From: Lachnospiraceae bacterium
GTDB lineage: Bacteria; Bacillota; Clostridia; Lachnospirales; Lachnospiraceae
DNA: 38,768 nucleotides
NCBI GenBank assembly: GCA_015057825.1
Contig: SVDN01000020.1
Span: forward strand, 1 to 38,768
Direction: 5' to 3'
Position numbers and translations under genes: made by a program. This document shows positions 30,091 to 37,160 of the stretch, piece after piece. Positions within the stretch are counted from its first letter, which is position 1; every line of letters starts with the position of its first letter. The notes beneath the pieces are model-generated. The model saw only the letters and a program-made list of their open reading frames with translations. It was not told where the DNA came from and searched no databases.

Positions 30091-30165
30091 CTTCTCTCAT
30101 AAGCAAGTTCTCACTTTGCTATATTAATTTCCATATAAATTGTATCGCTGCAGCGATACAGATGC
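30091..30165. repeat. dispersed repeat, copy 1, upstream of the Xre-type gene
   Basis: About 65 bases (CATAAGCAAGTTCTCACTTTG, a short gap, CATATAAATTGTATCGC and onward) recur imperfectly at 32603-32670. The repeat contains a small AGCAAG/CTTTGCT hairpin and then the palindromic region. It is noncoding. Confidence 0.55.
30141..30160. promoter_or_regulatory. perfect 20-bp palindrome, candidate operator
   Basis: TGTATCGCTGCAGCGATACA is a perfect dyad 60 bases ahead of the Xre-type start and about 135 bases ahead of the divergent Fic gene. The sequence TATATCGCTACAGTGATATA at 29380-29399 and its counterpart at 34862-34881 differ from it at only four or five positions. Direct repeats AGCCGGTT (30255-30262 and 30269-30276) lie nearer the Fic start. 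Confidence 0.5.
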
Positions 30166-30294
30166 AAGGCCTAAAAAATCCTTAATTTATGCGGATTTTT
30201 CTGTAAATGCCCCTGCAGATATGTTAAAATAATAATAGTGATCGTATATGAAATAGCCGGTTACTCTAAGCCGGTTTTACAAAAGGAGAAATAA

Positions 30295-31116
30295 TTGAAA
30301 GACACAAATAACAACCCGTTTGATGAATATATTAAAAACCTTCCACCGACAAAAAAGGAACTGGGGCATGCTTGGTCTGCGGCCATAGGTTTGCAGGATG
30401 TAGATGGCCTGAAGCCTTCAAAATACCTTTATGAGACCGCAAAGAAAAACATTGATGGTGAAATCACCCTTGACGAAGCCGGTGACTTAATCAACAGTTA
30501 CTACGAAAGTAAAGAAAAGCGTACGGAAATTGAAAATCGCACAGAGGAAGCCGACAAAGTTTCTGCAAAAATCGCAAAAATCCTATCTGAAAAAAGTTTT
30601 TCTTTTTCCCCGACTCAGTATATAGCCATTCATCGCGAATTGTTCCTTGGGATTTTTTCCCATGCCGGAAAGGTAAGAGATTACAATATCACGAAAAAGG
30701 AATGGGTATTGGACGGAGATACCGTTATGTACGGCGGGGCTTCAGAGCTTCGTGAGACTTTGGAATACGACCTTTCAAAAGAAAAAGAATTTAGCTATAA
30801 GGGGCTTTCCATGGATGATACAATTCATCATTTGGCGGTTTTTGTAGCAAATTTATGGCAAATTCATGTGTTTGGAGAAGGAAATACCAGAGCAACTGCA
30901 GTATTCTTTATTAAATACCTTCGTAGTCTTGGTTTCGAAGTTGAAAACGACATGTTTGCCGATAATTCATGGTATTTTAGAAACGCACTGGTTAGGGCAA
31001 ATTACAATAACATCAAAAATGGAGTTTATGAAACAACAGAATATCTTGAAAAATTTCTACGAAATTTACTTCTTAACGAAAAACATGAGCTTCATAATAG
31101 AGAATTACATATTTAA
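30295..31116 (+). CDS. Fic-family protein
   Basis: A 273-residue Fic domain protein, likely an AMP- or nucleotide-transferase that modifies a target protein. The core motif HVFGEGNTR (about residues 190-198) matches HxFxxGNxR, with Thr in place of the second Gly and no second Arg, as in many clostridial Fic proteins. 'FSPTQYIAIHRELF' and 'HAGKVRDYNITKKEWVLDG' are typical preceding segments. I see no clear (S/T)xxxE(G/N) inhibitory helix in the protein, so an external control is possible. It starts with TTG; GGAG lies 6 bases upstream and no ATG occurs until well inside the domain. Confidence 0.85.
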   Translation: MKDTNNNPFDEYIKNLPPTKKELGHAWSAAIGLQDVDGLKPSKYLYETAKKNIDGEITLDEAGDLINSYYESKEKRTEIENRTEEADKVSAKIAKILSEKSFSFSPTQYIAIHRELFLGIFSHAGKVRDYNITKKEWVLDGDTVMYGGASELRETLEYDLSKEKEFSYKGLSMDDTIHHLAVFVANLWQIHVFGEGNTRATAVFFIKYLRSLGFEVENDMFADNSWYFRNALVRANYNNIKNGVYETTEYLEKFLRNLLLNEKHELHNRELHI

Positions 31117-31117
31117 C

Positions 31118-31142
31118 AAAAAGGATGCTTACGCATCCTTTT
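31118..31142 (+). terminator. terminator with the recurrent GATGCTTACGCATC hairpin, copy 1
   Basis: AAAAAGGATGC and GCATCCTTTT pair around TTAC just after the Fic stop codon, with four T following. The same hairpin recurs at 32576-32601, 36376-36403 and 38667-38693. Confidence 0.75.
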
Positions 31143-31158
31143 CCATTTCGCATATATT

Positions 31159-32442
31159 CTACGGACATAAAGACGTTATCGGAACAATGTATATTCCCGT
31201 TTTTGGATCTACCATCACCGACTCAAGATGCCCAACAATTATACACATATATATCGGTTTTTTTGAGACATTTTCGTAAAACTTTGCAAGACTGTTAATC
31301 GCATCTTGTATGCTTCCATCACTTAATTTAATCTCAAAGGCAGCATATTCGCCGCTTTCAAACTCGACTATGGCATCTACTTCATCACCGGAAGCATTAT
31401 CCCTGAAATGATACAGATTACCTCCCAGATAGTCTGCATATATTCTAAGATCTCTTTCTACCAGCGCTTCAAACAAAAGCCCCAAGGTTTCATGATCATT
31501 CAACAATTTTTCAACAGTAAGATTGAGACTTGCACAGCAAAGCGATGGGTCGACCAGGTGTCTTTTCGACGACTTCCCAACCCGCTTTGAAGACCTATAA
31601 TTAAGGCTATATGCCTCTTGATCAGCAATCAGATATAAACTCTCCAACACTTTCTTGTAGTCAGTAATGGTGTCTCTACTTTCAATCAGTTCATCCCCGT
31701 TCTCATAATCCTCAATGTCCTTAACAAGGGTTTTATCTCCAACTACTGTTGATTCATTCCTAGACAAAGCTCTAATCAGCATTTTCATTTTTACCGGACT
31801 TCTTTTTTTCGTTTGCCTTTCGTGCATATCTTTTGTTATAACCGATTCAATATAGCTTTTTGGAATAATCCCGGCATCTGTGCGCTCTGTTTCTATATTT
31901 TCCGGCCATCCGCCACGTACTATTAAATGTGCTATTTCGTCAAGTTCAACTTTCCTAACAAATCCATCCTTTATTTCTCCTTTGCACATTAAAGATAAAG
32001 AGGCTTCTCCCGTAGAATCCCCGGATTCAAACAAGCTCATAGGTTGCATTCTTACAGTTGCAATTCTTCCTGTTCCTGTATGATATACTTTGCCTTCATC
32101 TTCTGTTTTTTCCAAAGATGTGGAACCTGTAAGAATAAACTTACCCTTATTGTGATCGCTGTCGCATTCATGGCGAACCGCATCCCAGACCTCAGGAACA
32201 ACTTGCCATTCATCTATTAACTGCGGTCTATCCTTGGTAAAGATATACTTAGGATCAACTTGCGCCATATCTTTTGAACTTTTCTCTGTAAGATAAGTTA
32301 CACTATTTGCGTGATTTAGACTTGTCCATGTCTTTCCGCACCATTTAGGCCCTTCTATTGAAACCGCTCCGAATATTTTAAGATATTTTTCTATTCTTTT
32401 ATCAATAAGCCTTTGCTTATATCCTTCTTTTACCAAGCTCAT
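31159..32442 (-). CDS. AAA ATPase with DUF4143 domain (first copy)
   Basis: A 427-residue AAA_14/DUF4143 protein, an abundant, mobile and functionally unknown family. The ATPase domain has Walker A GPKWCGKTW, Walker B LIDEWQ and sensor ILTGS; 'RGGWPE' starts the DUF4143 part. The C-terminus resembles a PD-(D/E)xK nuclease fold, with DEVDAIVEF followed by YAAFEIK. It may move or lose function independently of the host. It shares the family with the genes at 34942 and 37161 but is clearly diverged. GGAGGTG lies 6 bases ahead of the ATG. The promoter (TTGAAA, 17 bases, TAAAAT) overlaps the last unit of a 23-bp iteron array. Confidence 0.88.
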   Translation of the reverse strand: MSLVKEGYKQRLIDKRIEKYLKIFGAVSIEGPKWCGKTWTSLNHANSVTYLTEKSSKDMAQVDPKYIFTKDRPQLIDEWQVVPEVWDAVRHECDSDHNKGKFILTGSTSLEKTEDEGKVYHTGTGRIATVRMQPMSLFESGDSTGEASLSLMCKGEIKDGFVRKVELDEIAHLIVRGGWPENIETERTDAGIIPKSYIESVITKDMHERQTKKRSPVKMKMLIRALSRNESTVVGDKTLVKDIEDYENGDELIESRDTITDYKKVLESLYLIADQEAYSLNYRSSKRVGKSSKRHLVDPSLCCASLNLTVEKLLNDHETLGLLFEALVERDLRIYADYLGGNLYHFRDNASGDEVDAIVEFESGEYAAFEIKLSDGSIQDAINSLAKFYENVSKKPIYMCIIVGHLESVMVDPKTGIYIVPITSLCP

Positions 32443-32481
32443 AGCCGCACCTCCTCTGTTTAAGGCAATTTTACCATTTCA

Positions 32482-32564
32482 TTCTGCACTTTTCAAGAGT
32501 TTTATTCTGCACTTTTCAGATAAATTGTTCTGCACTTTTCAGACGATTTGCTCTGCACTTTTCA
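32482..32564. repeat. four 14-bp iterons with 23-bp period upstream of the first DUF4143 ATPase
   Basis: TTCTGCACTTTTCA occurs at 32482, 32505 and 32528, and as CTCTGCACTTTTCA at 32551. The spacing is exactly 23 bases with 9-base nonconserved spacers. The unit nearest the gene provides the predicted -35 (TTGAAA) of the minus-strand promoter. Iterons in this phase suggest a DNA-binding protein bound cooperatively on one face of the helix; it could be the ATPase itself. Confidence 0.85.
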
Positions 32565-32575
32565 GAAGGCTGCAT

Positions 32576-32601
32576 AAAAAAGATGCTTACGCATCCTTTT
32601 T
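32576..32601. repeat. recurrent GATGCTTACGCATC hairpin, copy 2
   Basis: This is the same hairpin as at 31118, here upstream of the first DUF4143 ATPase and followed by CTTTTTC. It is not next to a plus-strand gene, so a terminator role is unclear. The degenerate second copy of the 30091 repeat adjoins it at 32603-32670. Confidence 0.6.
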
Positions 32602-32602
32602 C

Positions 32603-32670
32603 TTCTTTCATAAGCAAGTTCTCGCTTTGCTATATTTTTCATATAAATTTTATCACAGTAGCGAAATTGT
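32603..32670. repeat. dispersed repeat, copy 2
   Basis: TCATAAGCAAGTTCTCGC, then CATATAAATTTTATC, then a decayed version of the palindromic region; it matches the repeat at 30091-30165. It lies directly downstream of the stop codon of the second partner gene. Confidence 0.5.
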
Positions 32671-32671
32671 T

Positions 32672-33337
32672 TTATAAATTAGTTTTATTACGGCTGTCCA
32701 AGTAGTTGATTAAGCTGACAATCATTGTGCAGAATTCATCAATGGAGTCCTCATCTTCCAAAAATCTATCTTCTTTTGCATCACCACTCGCTTCACCAAA
32801 AAGCTTGTAACCGGTTTGATAAATACGACGGATTTCTTTTCCTTTAAAAAAATTATCCCAATCATAAATTCTTTCATCTTCACCCTGTGCTTTTATGAGA
32901 AGTAAATCATTACTTCCGCTTTTATCTTCTGACATTATAGGATAGTGTATTACGTAGCAGTTATCACCTGCTTTACATTTTAACTTTTCATTTGGACATC
33001 CTGCATCTTTATTTTCATGAGCTATCATAAACTGTACTCTACCAATCGCTTCATGAACGTTATAACTACTATCATCAATGTTTAACGATGTAAAGCTTAT
33101 GTAATATGCCGTTTTTCTCCCCATATTAAAGCTAATACCTATGTGTTGATTAATAAGTCCCGCATGATTTCTATTCCCTCTGCTACCATTGATTTGTATT
33201 GTATATTTTTCGTGACAATGTGAGTCTCTTAGCTCATCAGCTACTTTTTTAGCAATAGTTCTCATATACCCTATTATTTCATTATAAGCAGACAGAATAT
33301 CCTCTTTTGTTTTTGTTTCGCTGTTTTTGAAAGACAT
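32672..33337 (-). CDS. cytosolic protein of unknown family (cassette 2, partner gene)
   Basis: A 221-residue paralogue of the protein at 26883-27551, with the same conserved blocks: NHAGLINQHIGI, YYISFTSLN, HEAIGRVQFMI, DAGCPN, IRRIYQTGYKL and EFCTMIVSLINYLDS. It has no signal peptide or membrane helix and no recognised domain. The divergence between the two copies is far greater than that of the adjoining leader and N-terminal coding repeat, so this gene has its own history or is under diversifying selection. The ATG has GGAAGTGA about 8 bases upstream. It lies after a terminator. Confidence 0.7.
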   Translation of the reverse strand: MSFKNSETKTKEDILSAYNEIIGYMRTIAKKVADELRDSHCHEKYTIQINGSRGNRNHAGLINQHIGISFNMGRKTAYYISFTSLNIDDSSYNVHEAIGRVQFMIAHENKDAGCPNEKLKCKAGDNCYVIHYPIMSEDKSGSNDLLLIKAQGEDERIYDWDNFFKGKEIRRIYQTGYKLFGEASGDAKEDRFLEDEDSIDEFCTMIVSLINYLDSRNKTNL

Positions 33338-33383
33338 TTTAATTCACTTCCTTTTTTTAAAATCGTATTACATCTAATCAAAT

Positions 33384-33420
33384 AAAAAACACCCGGACCG
33401 TCAAACTACCGATTCGGGTG
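33384..33420 (-). terminator. terminator before the partner gene, cassette 2
   Basis: CACCCG (33390-33395) pairs with CGGGTG (33415-33420); on the minus strand TTTTTTATTT follows. It occupies the same relative place as the terminator at 27592-27635 but has a different sequence. Confidence 0.6.
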
Positions 33421-33454
33421 CTTTGTTTTCCAATATATATTATTTATTAAATGC

Positions 33455-33611
33455 TTAACCTATATATCCATCTTTTCCATTTCCCCAATGTACATCATAA
33501 TCTGTGCCAACTCCGGTATCTATATAACCATATGTACCGTCTCCCCAGGCACCAGCAAATATAATATTTTTATAAAAAAATAATAATTAAACTAAAAATA
33601 ATTTTTTTCAT
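33455..33611 (-). pseudogene. truncated, frameshifted relative of the small secreted protein (cassette 2)
   Basis: From the ATG at 33611 the frame stops after 13 codons. Removing one T from a run of seven restores a signal-like start followed by GAWGDGTYGYIDTGVGTDYD and VHWGNG, then a stop at 33455-33457. That 51-residue reading closely matches the start of the secreted protein at 27708-28127 (GVWSDGSYGYVDTGVGTDYD), but everything after the WGxG motif is missing. It is either a decayed copy or a short peptide with homopolymer phase switching. It follows the anchored gene by 4 bases. Confidence 0.7.
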
Positions 33612-33615
33612 ATTA

Positions 33616-34509
33616 TTACTCCTTTATTAAAAAATCATATTGAAATCCTGAGTGATAAAAATAAGATAACTCATGTTCTCCACACCATAAAAAAATTGTT
33701 TCACTTCCATTTGAAAAATAGTTACATGACATACCATATTCTGTGCCACTTCCAATATAATTATACCCCAAAACATTAACTGCAATTTCAATAGCTTTTT
33801 CATCTGCATTATAATGAGTAGCATCAAGTTCTCCTATAAAGTCTAGTGTATATGCACTAACACCTACATGATCAAATATAATATTTATATAACCGCCACA
33901 AGCATATATATAATCATCTGAGTGATTTCTGCACCAGTCTAAAGCTTCTTCATGTGTCTTAGCTCTTGGTCCATCATAATATGTTCCATTATTTTCTGTA
34001 TTATAATCTGTATTATCTACATTACTATATTCATTATATTCTTCATTTGGTTGTGCTTCTGTTGGTTTATCAACTACATTGATTGTAAAATCAACAGAAA
34101 CATCTTTTCCATTATCTTTTACAACAAAATTAATAGTATTTTCTCCCACCACTAATTCAACAGGTGTAATTGTAAATTCAGTTAATTCTTTTTCAGATTT
34201 ATCAGAATATACACCAATTACAGTAAATAAATCATTTGTAATTGCAGAATCAGTATAAAAAACAGTTGCTTCATCTTTTAAAGCAACTTTTAATGATTCT
34301 AAACTAATCGTTTTCTTTGTAGTTTCTTTTTCTTTCGTTTCCTTTGTTTCATTTTCTGCTACAACAACATCATTATTGTCGTTAACATTATTATTATGTA
34401 CAACAACGCCTGTTGTAACTCCACCTGCTACAACTGCTGCTGCCACTATTCCTGCTACTAACTTATGCTGCACTATAATCGCTGCCAATTTTAATAAAAA
34501 TGCTTTCAT
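33616..34509 (-). CDS. anchored Ig-like surface protein, variable C-terminus (cassette 2)
   Basis: A 297-residue relative of the protein at 28162-29028. The membrane segment, charged linker and first part of the Big_3 Ig-like domain are identical at the protein level except for one Thr-to-Ser change (GVYSDKS). After about residue 122 the sequences part: here the linker is Asn/Tyr-rich (residues 150-175) and the C-terminal domain includes DWCRNHSDDYIYACGGYI, 'YIGSGTEYGMSCNYFSNG' and 'LWCGEHELSYFYHSGF', with four Cys. The C-terminal domain has no recognised relative. It starts with the same leader and ribosome site (GAGG 8 bases before the ATG). Confidence 0.8.
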   Translation of the reverse strand: MKAFLLKLAAIIVQHKLVAGIVAAAVVAGGVTTGVVVHNNNVNDNNDVVVAENETKETKEKETTKKTISLESLKVALKDEATVFYTDSAITNDLFTVIGVYSDKSEKELTEFTITPVELVVGENTINFVVKDNGKDVSVDFTINVVDKPTEAQPNEEYNEYSNVDNTDYNTENNGTYYDGPRAKTHEEALDWCRNHSDDYIYACGGYINIIFDHVGVSAYTLDFIGELDATHYNADEKAIEIAVNVLGYNYIGSGTEYGMSCNYFSNGSETIFLWCGEHELSYFYHSGFQYDFLIKE

Positions 34510-34914
34510 TTTTCAAACCTCTTCCTCTCTATAACCAAATATTTAAAACAAGCAATCAAATCCTATAGTTCCTGCCCCGTCCCCTGCTCGAAATCAGCAC
34601 GTTTTCACTTTCTTAAGTTAAACAAGAAAGGTATCCTTTGAATTTAATCTATTAACTTATCAATGAACCGATGTTGCGACCGCAAAGTCACGCATTTTAG
34701 GAATAGATAAAAGCCTCCGGCTTTTATCTATTCCTATCAGTTAATACTTTTATTTATGTATATGTAAGCTACTGTCAAGTAGCTTACAGTATGTGATACT
34801 CGTAGAGTATCACGCGCGCGAAGCGCTTTTTTTTGGCGGAAATTCGGCATCAAAAAGCCACCATATCGCTACAGTGATATAGTGGCTTTTTAACCCTAAT
34901 GTCATTTTTACACT
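34136..34914. repeat. 780-bp near-identical repeat, copy 2
   Basis: This is the second copy of the 28655-29432 repeat, in the same orientation. Differences are few point changes, one being in the loop of the TTGCG/CGCAA hairpin, where GT is replaced by AC. The stem is kept, which suggests the structure is constrained. Confidence 0.88.
34674..34891. other. tandem hairpin leader, copy 2
   Basis: The six hairpins of copy 1 are present here in the same order. The 16-bp terminal stem has one change (AAAAAGCCACCATATC against GATATAGTGGCTTTTT), leaving a wobble or mismatch. The run of T after the GCGC hairpin is eight long. No coding frame was found in 34510-34941. Confidence 0.6.
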
Positions 34915-34941
34915 AAAATTAGCTTTGAAATGTAACCATTT

Positions 34942-36234
34942 TCAATTTTTCAAGCAGCCTATCGGTATAACATAAACTCCATCATCACGCTTATATCCAT
35001 ACTCTGTTGCAGTAATAACAAGCTTAAGGTCCGGCAACCTTAATGGCACCTGCTTTTCCTTTTTATTATACTCAATAATAAGGCGTTCTATTTCACATAG
35101 ATGCTTTGCTCCCAAGTCAATTTCTTTACTTCCAAGTTTAAATTCAATTAACGCATATCGACCATCTTTAAGATGAAGCACTGCATCAGCCTCAAGCCCA
35201 TAACGATCATGATAGTACGATACTTCGCCATTCATGCTCGACGAATATATTTTCAAGTCACGTATACATAATGATTCGAAAAGAAAACCCAACGTTTTAA
35301 AATCCGTATTAAAATACTCCGGACTCAATCCCAGTGCAGCCACTGCAATAGATGGATCAACAAGATTTCTCTTATTTCCCGCACGTATAGCTTCTTTTGA
35401 TCTAATTGCAGGACACCACGCAGGAAGTTCATCTATAATGAACAATTCTTCTAAATCATGAAAGTATTCATAAAATGTCGGTTTTGAGATTTCTGTAGTT
35501 GTCGCTGTATCAGCGTAAATAGTCTTTGTCTCCGCCAACGTACATATATTTCGCGAATACGAACGAAGCAAACGCTCTGCCCAAAGCGGATTTCTTTTCT
35601 TCCCGCTTATATTTGAAATGTCGGTATGGCATGTTTGGTAAAAAAGATCCGATGCAACAGACAATGCCGCTTCTTTATTATCTATACTCACACTTTGCGG
35701 CCAACCACCTCTACATATAGCATATATTAAATCTTCAATGCCCAATTTTGACTCTTCCCACTCAACATTTTTTCCATCAAAAAGATCCATTAACGAAATA
35801 TTTCCTGATGATTCTCCACTTTCGTAAAGACTCATAGGAAACATTTTCAATGTTGATATTCGTAATGTTCCCGTATGTGGCGTTTCAACCTTTTGAGACG
35901 ACGATCCGGTTAAAATATATTGACCTTTTAGCCCTGTATCGTCAACATCTTTTCTAATTGCTCCCCATATTTTCGGTGCATCCTGCCATTCATCAAAAAG
36001 ACGAGGTTTCTCACCTATCAACAACTTTGAAGGCATGTTTTCAGCAACTGCAAGGTATCTGTCTCTTTTATCTTCATCCTGGAACTCAATGTAACTATTT
36101 GAAAAGTGCTTGCCGGTAGTAGTCTTTCCACAACCCTTAGGGCCAACTAATAATGCGGCTCCAAAAGCTTCTAATTTCAACTGTAGCGCGTAATCTGTTA
36201 TTCGAGTTCTATATTGTTTAGTTTCATTTCCCAT
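34942..36234 (-). CDS. AAA ATPase with DUF4143 domain (second copy)
   Basis: A 430-residue AAA_14/DUF4143 protein. It shows Walker A GPKGCGKTT, Walker B LFDEWQ, sensor ILTGSSSQ, a 'CRGGWPQ' turn and a nuclease-like C-terminal 'LEADAVLHLKDGRYALIEFKLG'. It is most like the first copy (31159-32442) in layout but diverged throughout. The start is the ATG at 36234 with GAGGTG 9 bases upstream; an in-frame ATG at 36246 is too near that ribosome site. The promoter (TTGCGC, 17 bases, TACAAT) takes its -35 from the last unit of an upstream iteron array. Confidence 0.87.
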   Translation of the reverse strand: MGNETKQYRTRITDYALQLKLEAFGAALLVGPKGCGKTTTGKHFSNSYIEFQDEDKRDRYLAVAENMPSKLLIGEKPRLFDEWQDAPKIWGAIRKDVDDTGLKGQYILTGSSSQKVETPHTGTLRISTLKMFPMSLYESGESSGNISLMDLFDGKNVEWEESKLGIEDLIYAICRGGWPQSVSIDNKEAALSVASDLFYQTCHTDISNISGKKRNPLWAERLLRSYSRNICTLAETKTIYADTATTTEISKPTFYEYFHDLEELFIIDELPAWCPAIRSKEAIRAGNKRNLVDPSIAVAALGLSPEYFNTDFKTLGFLFESLCIRDLKIYSSSMNGEVSYYHDRYGLEADAVLHLKDGRYALIEFKLGSKEIDLGAKHLCEIERLIIEYNKKEKQVPLRLPDLKLVITATEYGYKRDDGVYVIPIGCLKN

Positions 36235-36267
36235 TAAATCATTCACCTCAAGGATAATTGTACTTTA

Positions 36268-36328
36268 TTTAACAGATTTGCGCAATATATTTTAACACAT
36301 TTGCGGTGTTTTATTTTACTAATTTGTG
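36268..36328. repeat. three 15-bp iterons with 23-bp period upstream of the second DUF4143 ATPase
   Basis: TTTAACAGATTTGCG (36268), TTTAACACATTTGCG (36291) and a decayed TTTTACTAATTTGTG (36314) lie exactly 23 bases apart. The motif differs from the one before the first ATPase, but the period and promoter overlap are the same. Confidence 0.75.
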
Positions 36329-36375
36329 ATACCTCTTAAGCAAATTATGGTATGAATCTATATTTTTCGTTTCAT

Positions 36376-36403
36376 ATAAAAAAGGATGCTTACGCATCCT
36401 TTT
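36376..36403 (-). terminator. terminator with the recurrent GATGCTTACGCATC hairpin, copy 3
   Basis: The hairpin includes the last codons and the stop of the aquaporin gene (…KDA then TAA) and is followed on the minus strand by TTTTTT. It works as the aquaporin terminator. Confidence 0.75.
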
Positions 36404-37082
36404 CCTTTTCTAAGAATCTATGTACACAAGCTGCAAGGGCACCGCCGATTAACGGTGCTACTATGAATATCCAAAGTACGGATATCGGTTCAGCGTTGCC
36501 GTTAAAGAGTGCCACAAGTGCAGGTCCGAAGCTCCTTGCCGGGTTTACGCTGGTTCCCGTAAGTCCGATTCCGAATATATGAATCAAGACAAGGGAAAGA
36601 CCGATTATAAGTCCGCCAAATGAGCCGTGATTGAACTTTTTACTGGTTACGCCTAGGATAATAAGTACGAATACAAATGTAAGAATTATCTCTACCACAA
36701 GTCCGGCAGCAATGCTTCCATTTACACCGGCAAGGCCGTTGGAGCCGAATCCGCCGGTGGCATCTTCTATTCCGCCAAGTCCGAAAATCAAAGCTAGGAT
36801 TCCTCCGCCAAGTAAAGCTCCGATAAACTGAGCTACGATGTAGAGAATAAACTCAGCGCCTTTCATTCCGCCGCTTATAAGTACTCCAAGCGATACCGCA
36901 GGATTAATGTGACAACCGGAAATGTTTCCCACACAATACGCCATTCCTACGATTACCAGACCAAATGCCAATGCTGTTAAAAGATATCCACCCCAATGTT
37001 CGCATCCGGTAAGCATTGCAGTGCCGCAACCAAACACTACCAGCACGCAAGTTCCAATAAGTTCCGCAACGAATTTTCGCAT
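36390..37082 (-). CDS. aqpZ: aquaporin, AqpZ-like
   Basis: A 230-residue MIP-family channel with six membrane helices and both NPA boxes: HINPAVS (near residue 60) and SVNPARS (near 180). The second box is followed by FGPA, as in water channels; glycerol facilitators have Asp after NPAR. It thus likely conducts water across the membrane, though gas or small solutes cannot be excluded. It looks like a normal housekeeping gene embedded among accessory genes. A GGAGG ribosome site precedes the ATG, and an inverted repeat of TGCAT with ATGCA (37104-37132) lies upstream. Confidence 0.9.
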   Translation of the reverse strand: MRKFVAELIGTCVLVVFGCGTAMLTGCEHWGGYLLTALAFGLVIVGMAYCVGNISGCHINPAVSLGVLISGGMKGAEFILYIVAQFIGALLGGGILALIFGLGGIEDATGGFGSNGLAGVNGSIAAGLVVEIILTFVFVLIILGVTSKKFNHGSFGGLIIGLSLVLIHIFGIGLTGTSVNPARSFGPALVALFNGNAEPISVLWIFIVAPLIGGALAACVHRFLEKEKDA

Positions 37083-37160
37083 TTTAATACCTCCCGTTCT
37101 TTAATGCATCCCCCTGATGCATCTTATGCATTAATTATAAACCATTTTATAATTGTTTTC

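Noticed and set aside
32482-32564. CRISPR-like short repeats with spacers
   Set aside because: Repeats are 14 bp with 9-base spacers at a promoter, with no cas genes; they fit iterons or operators.
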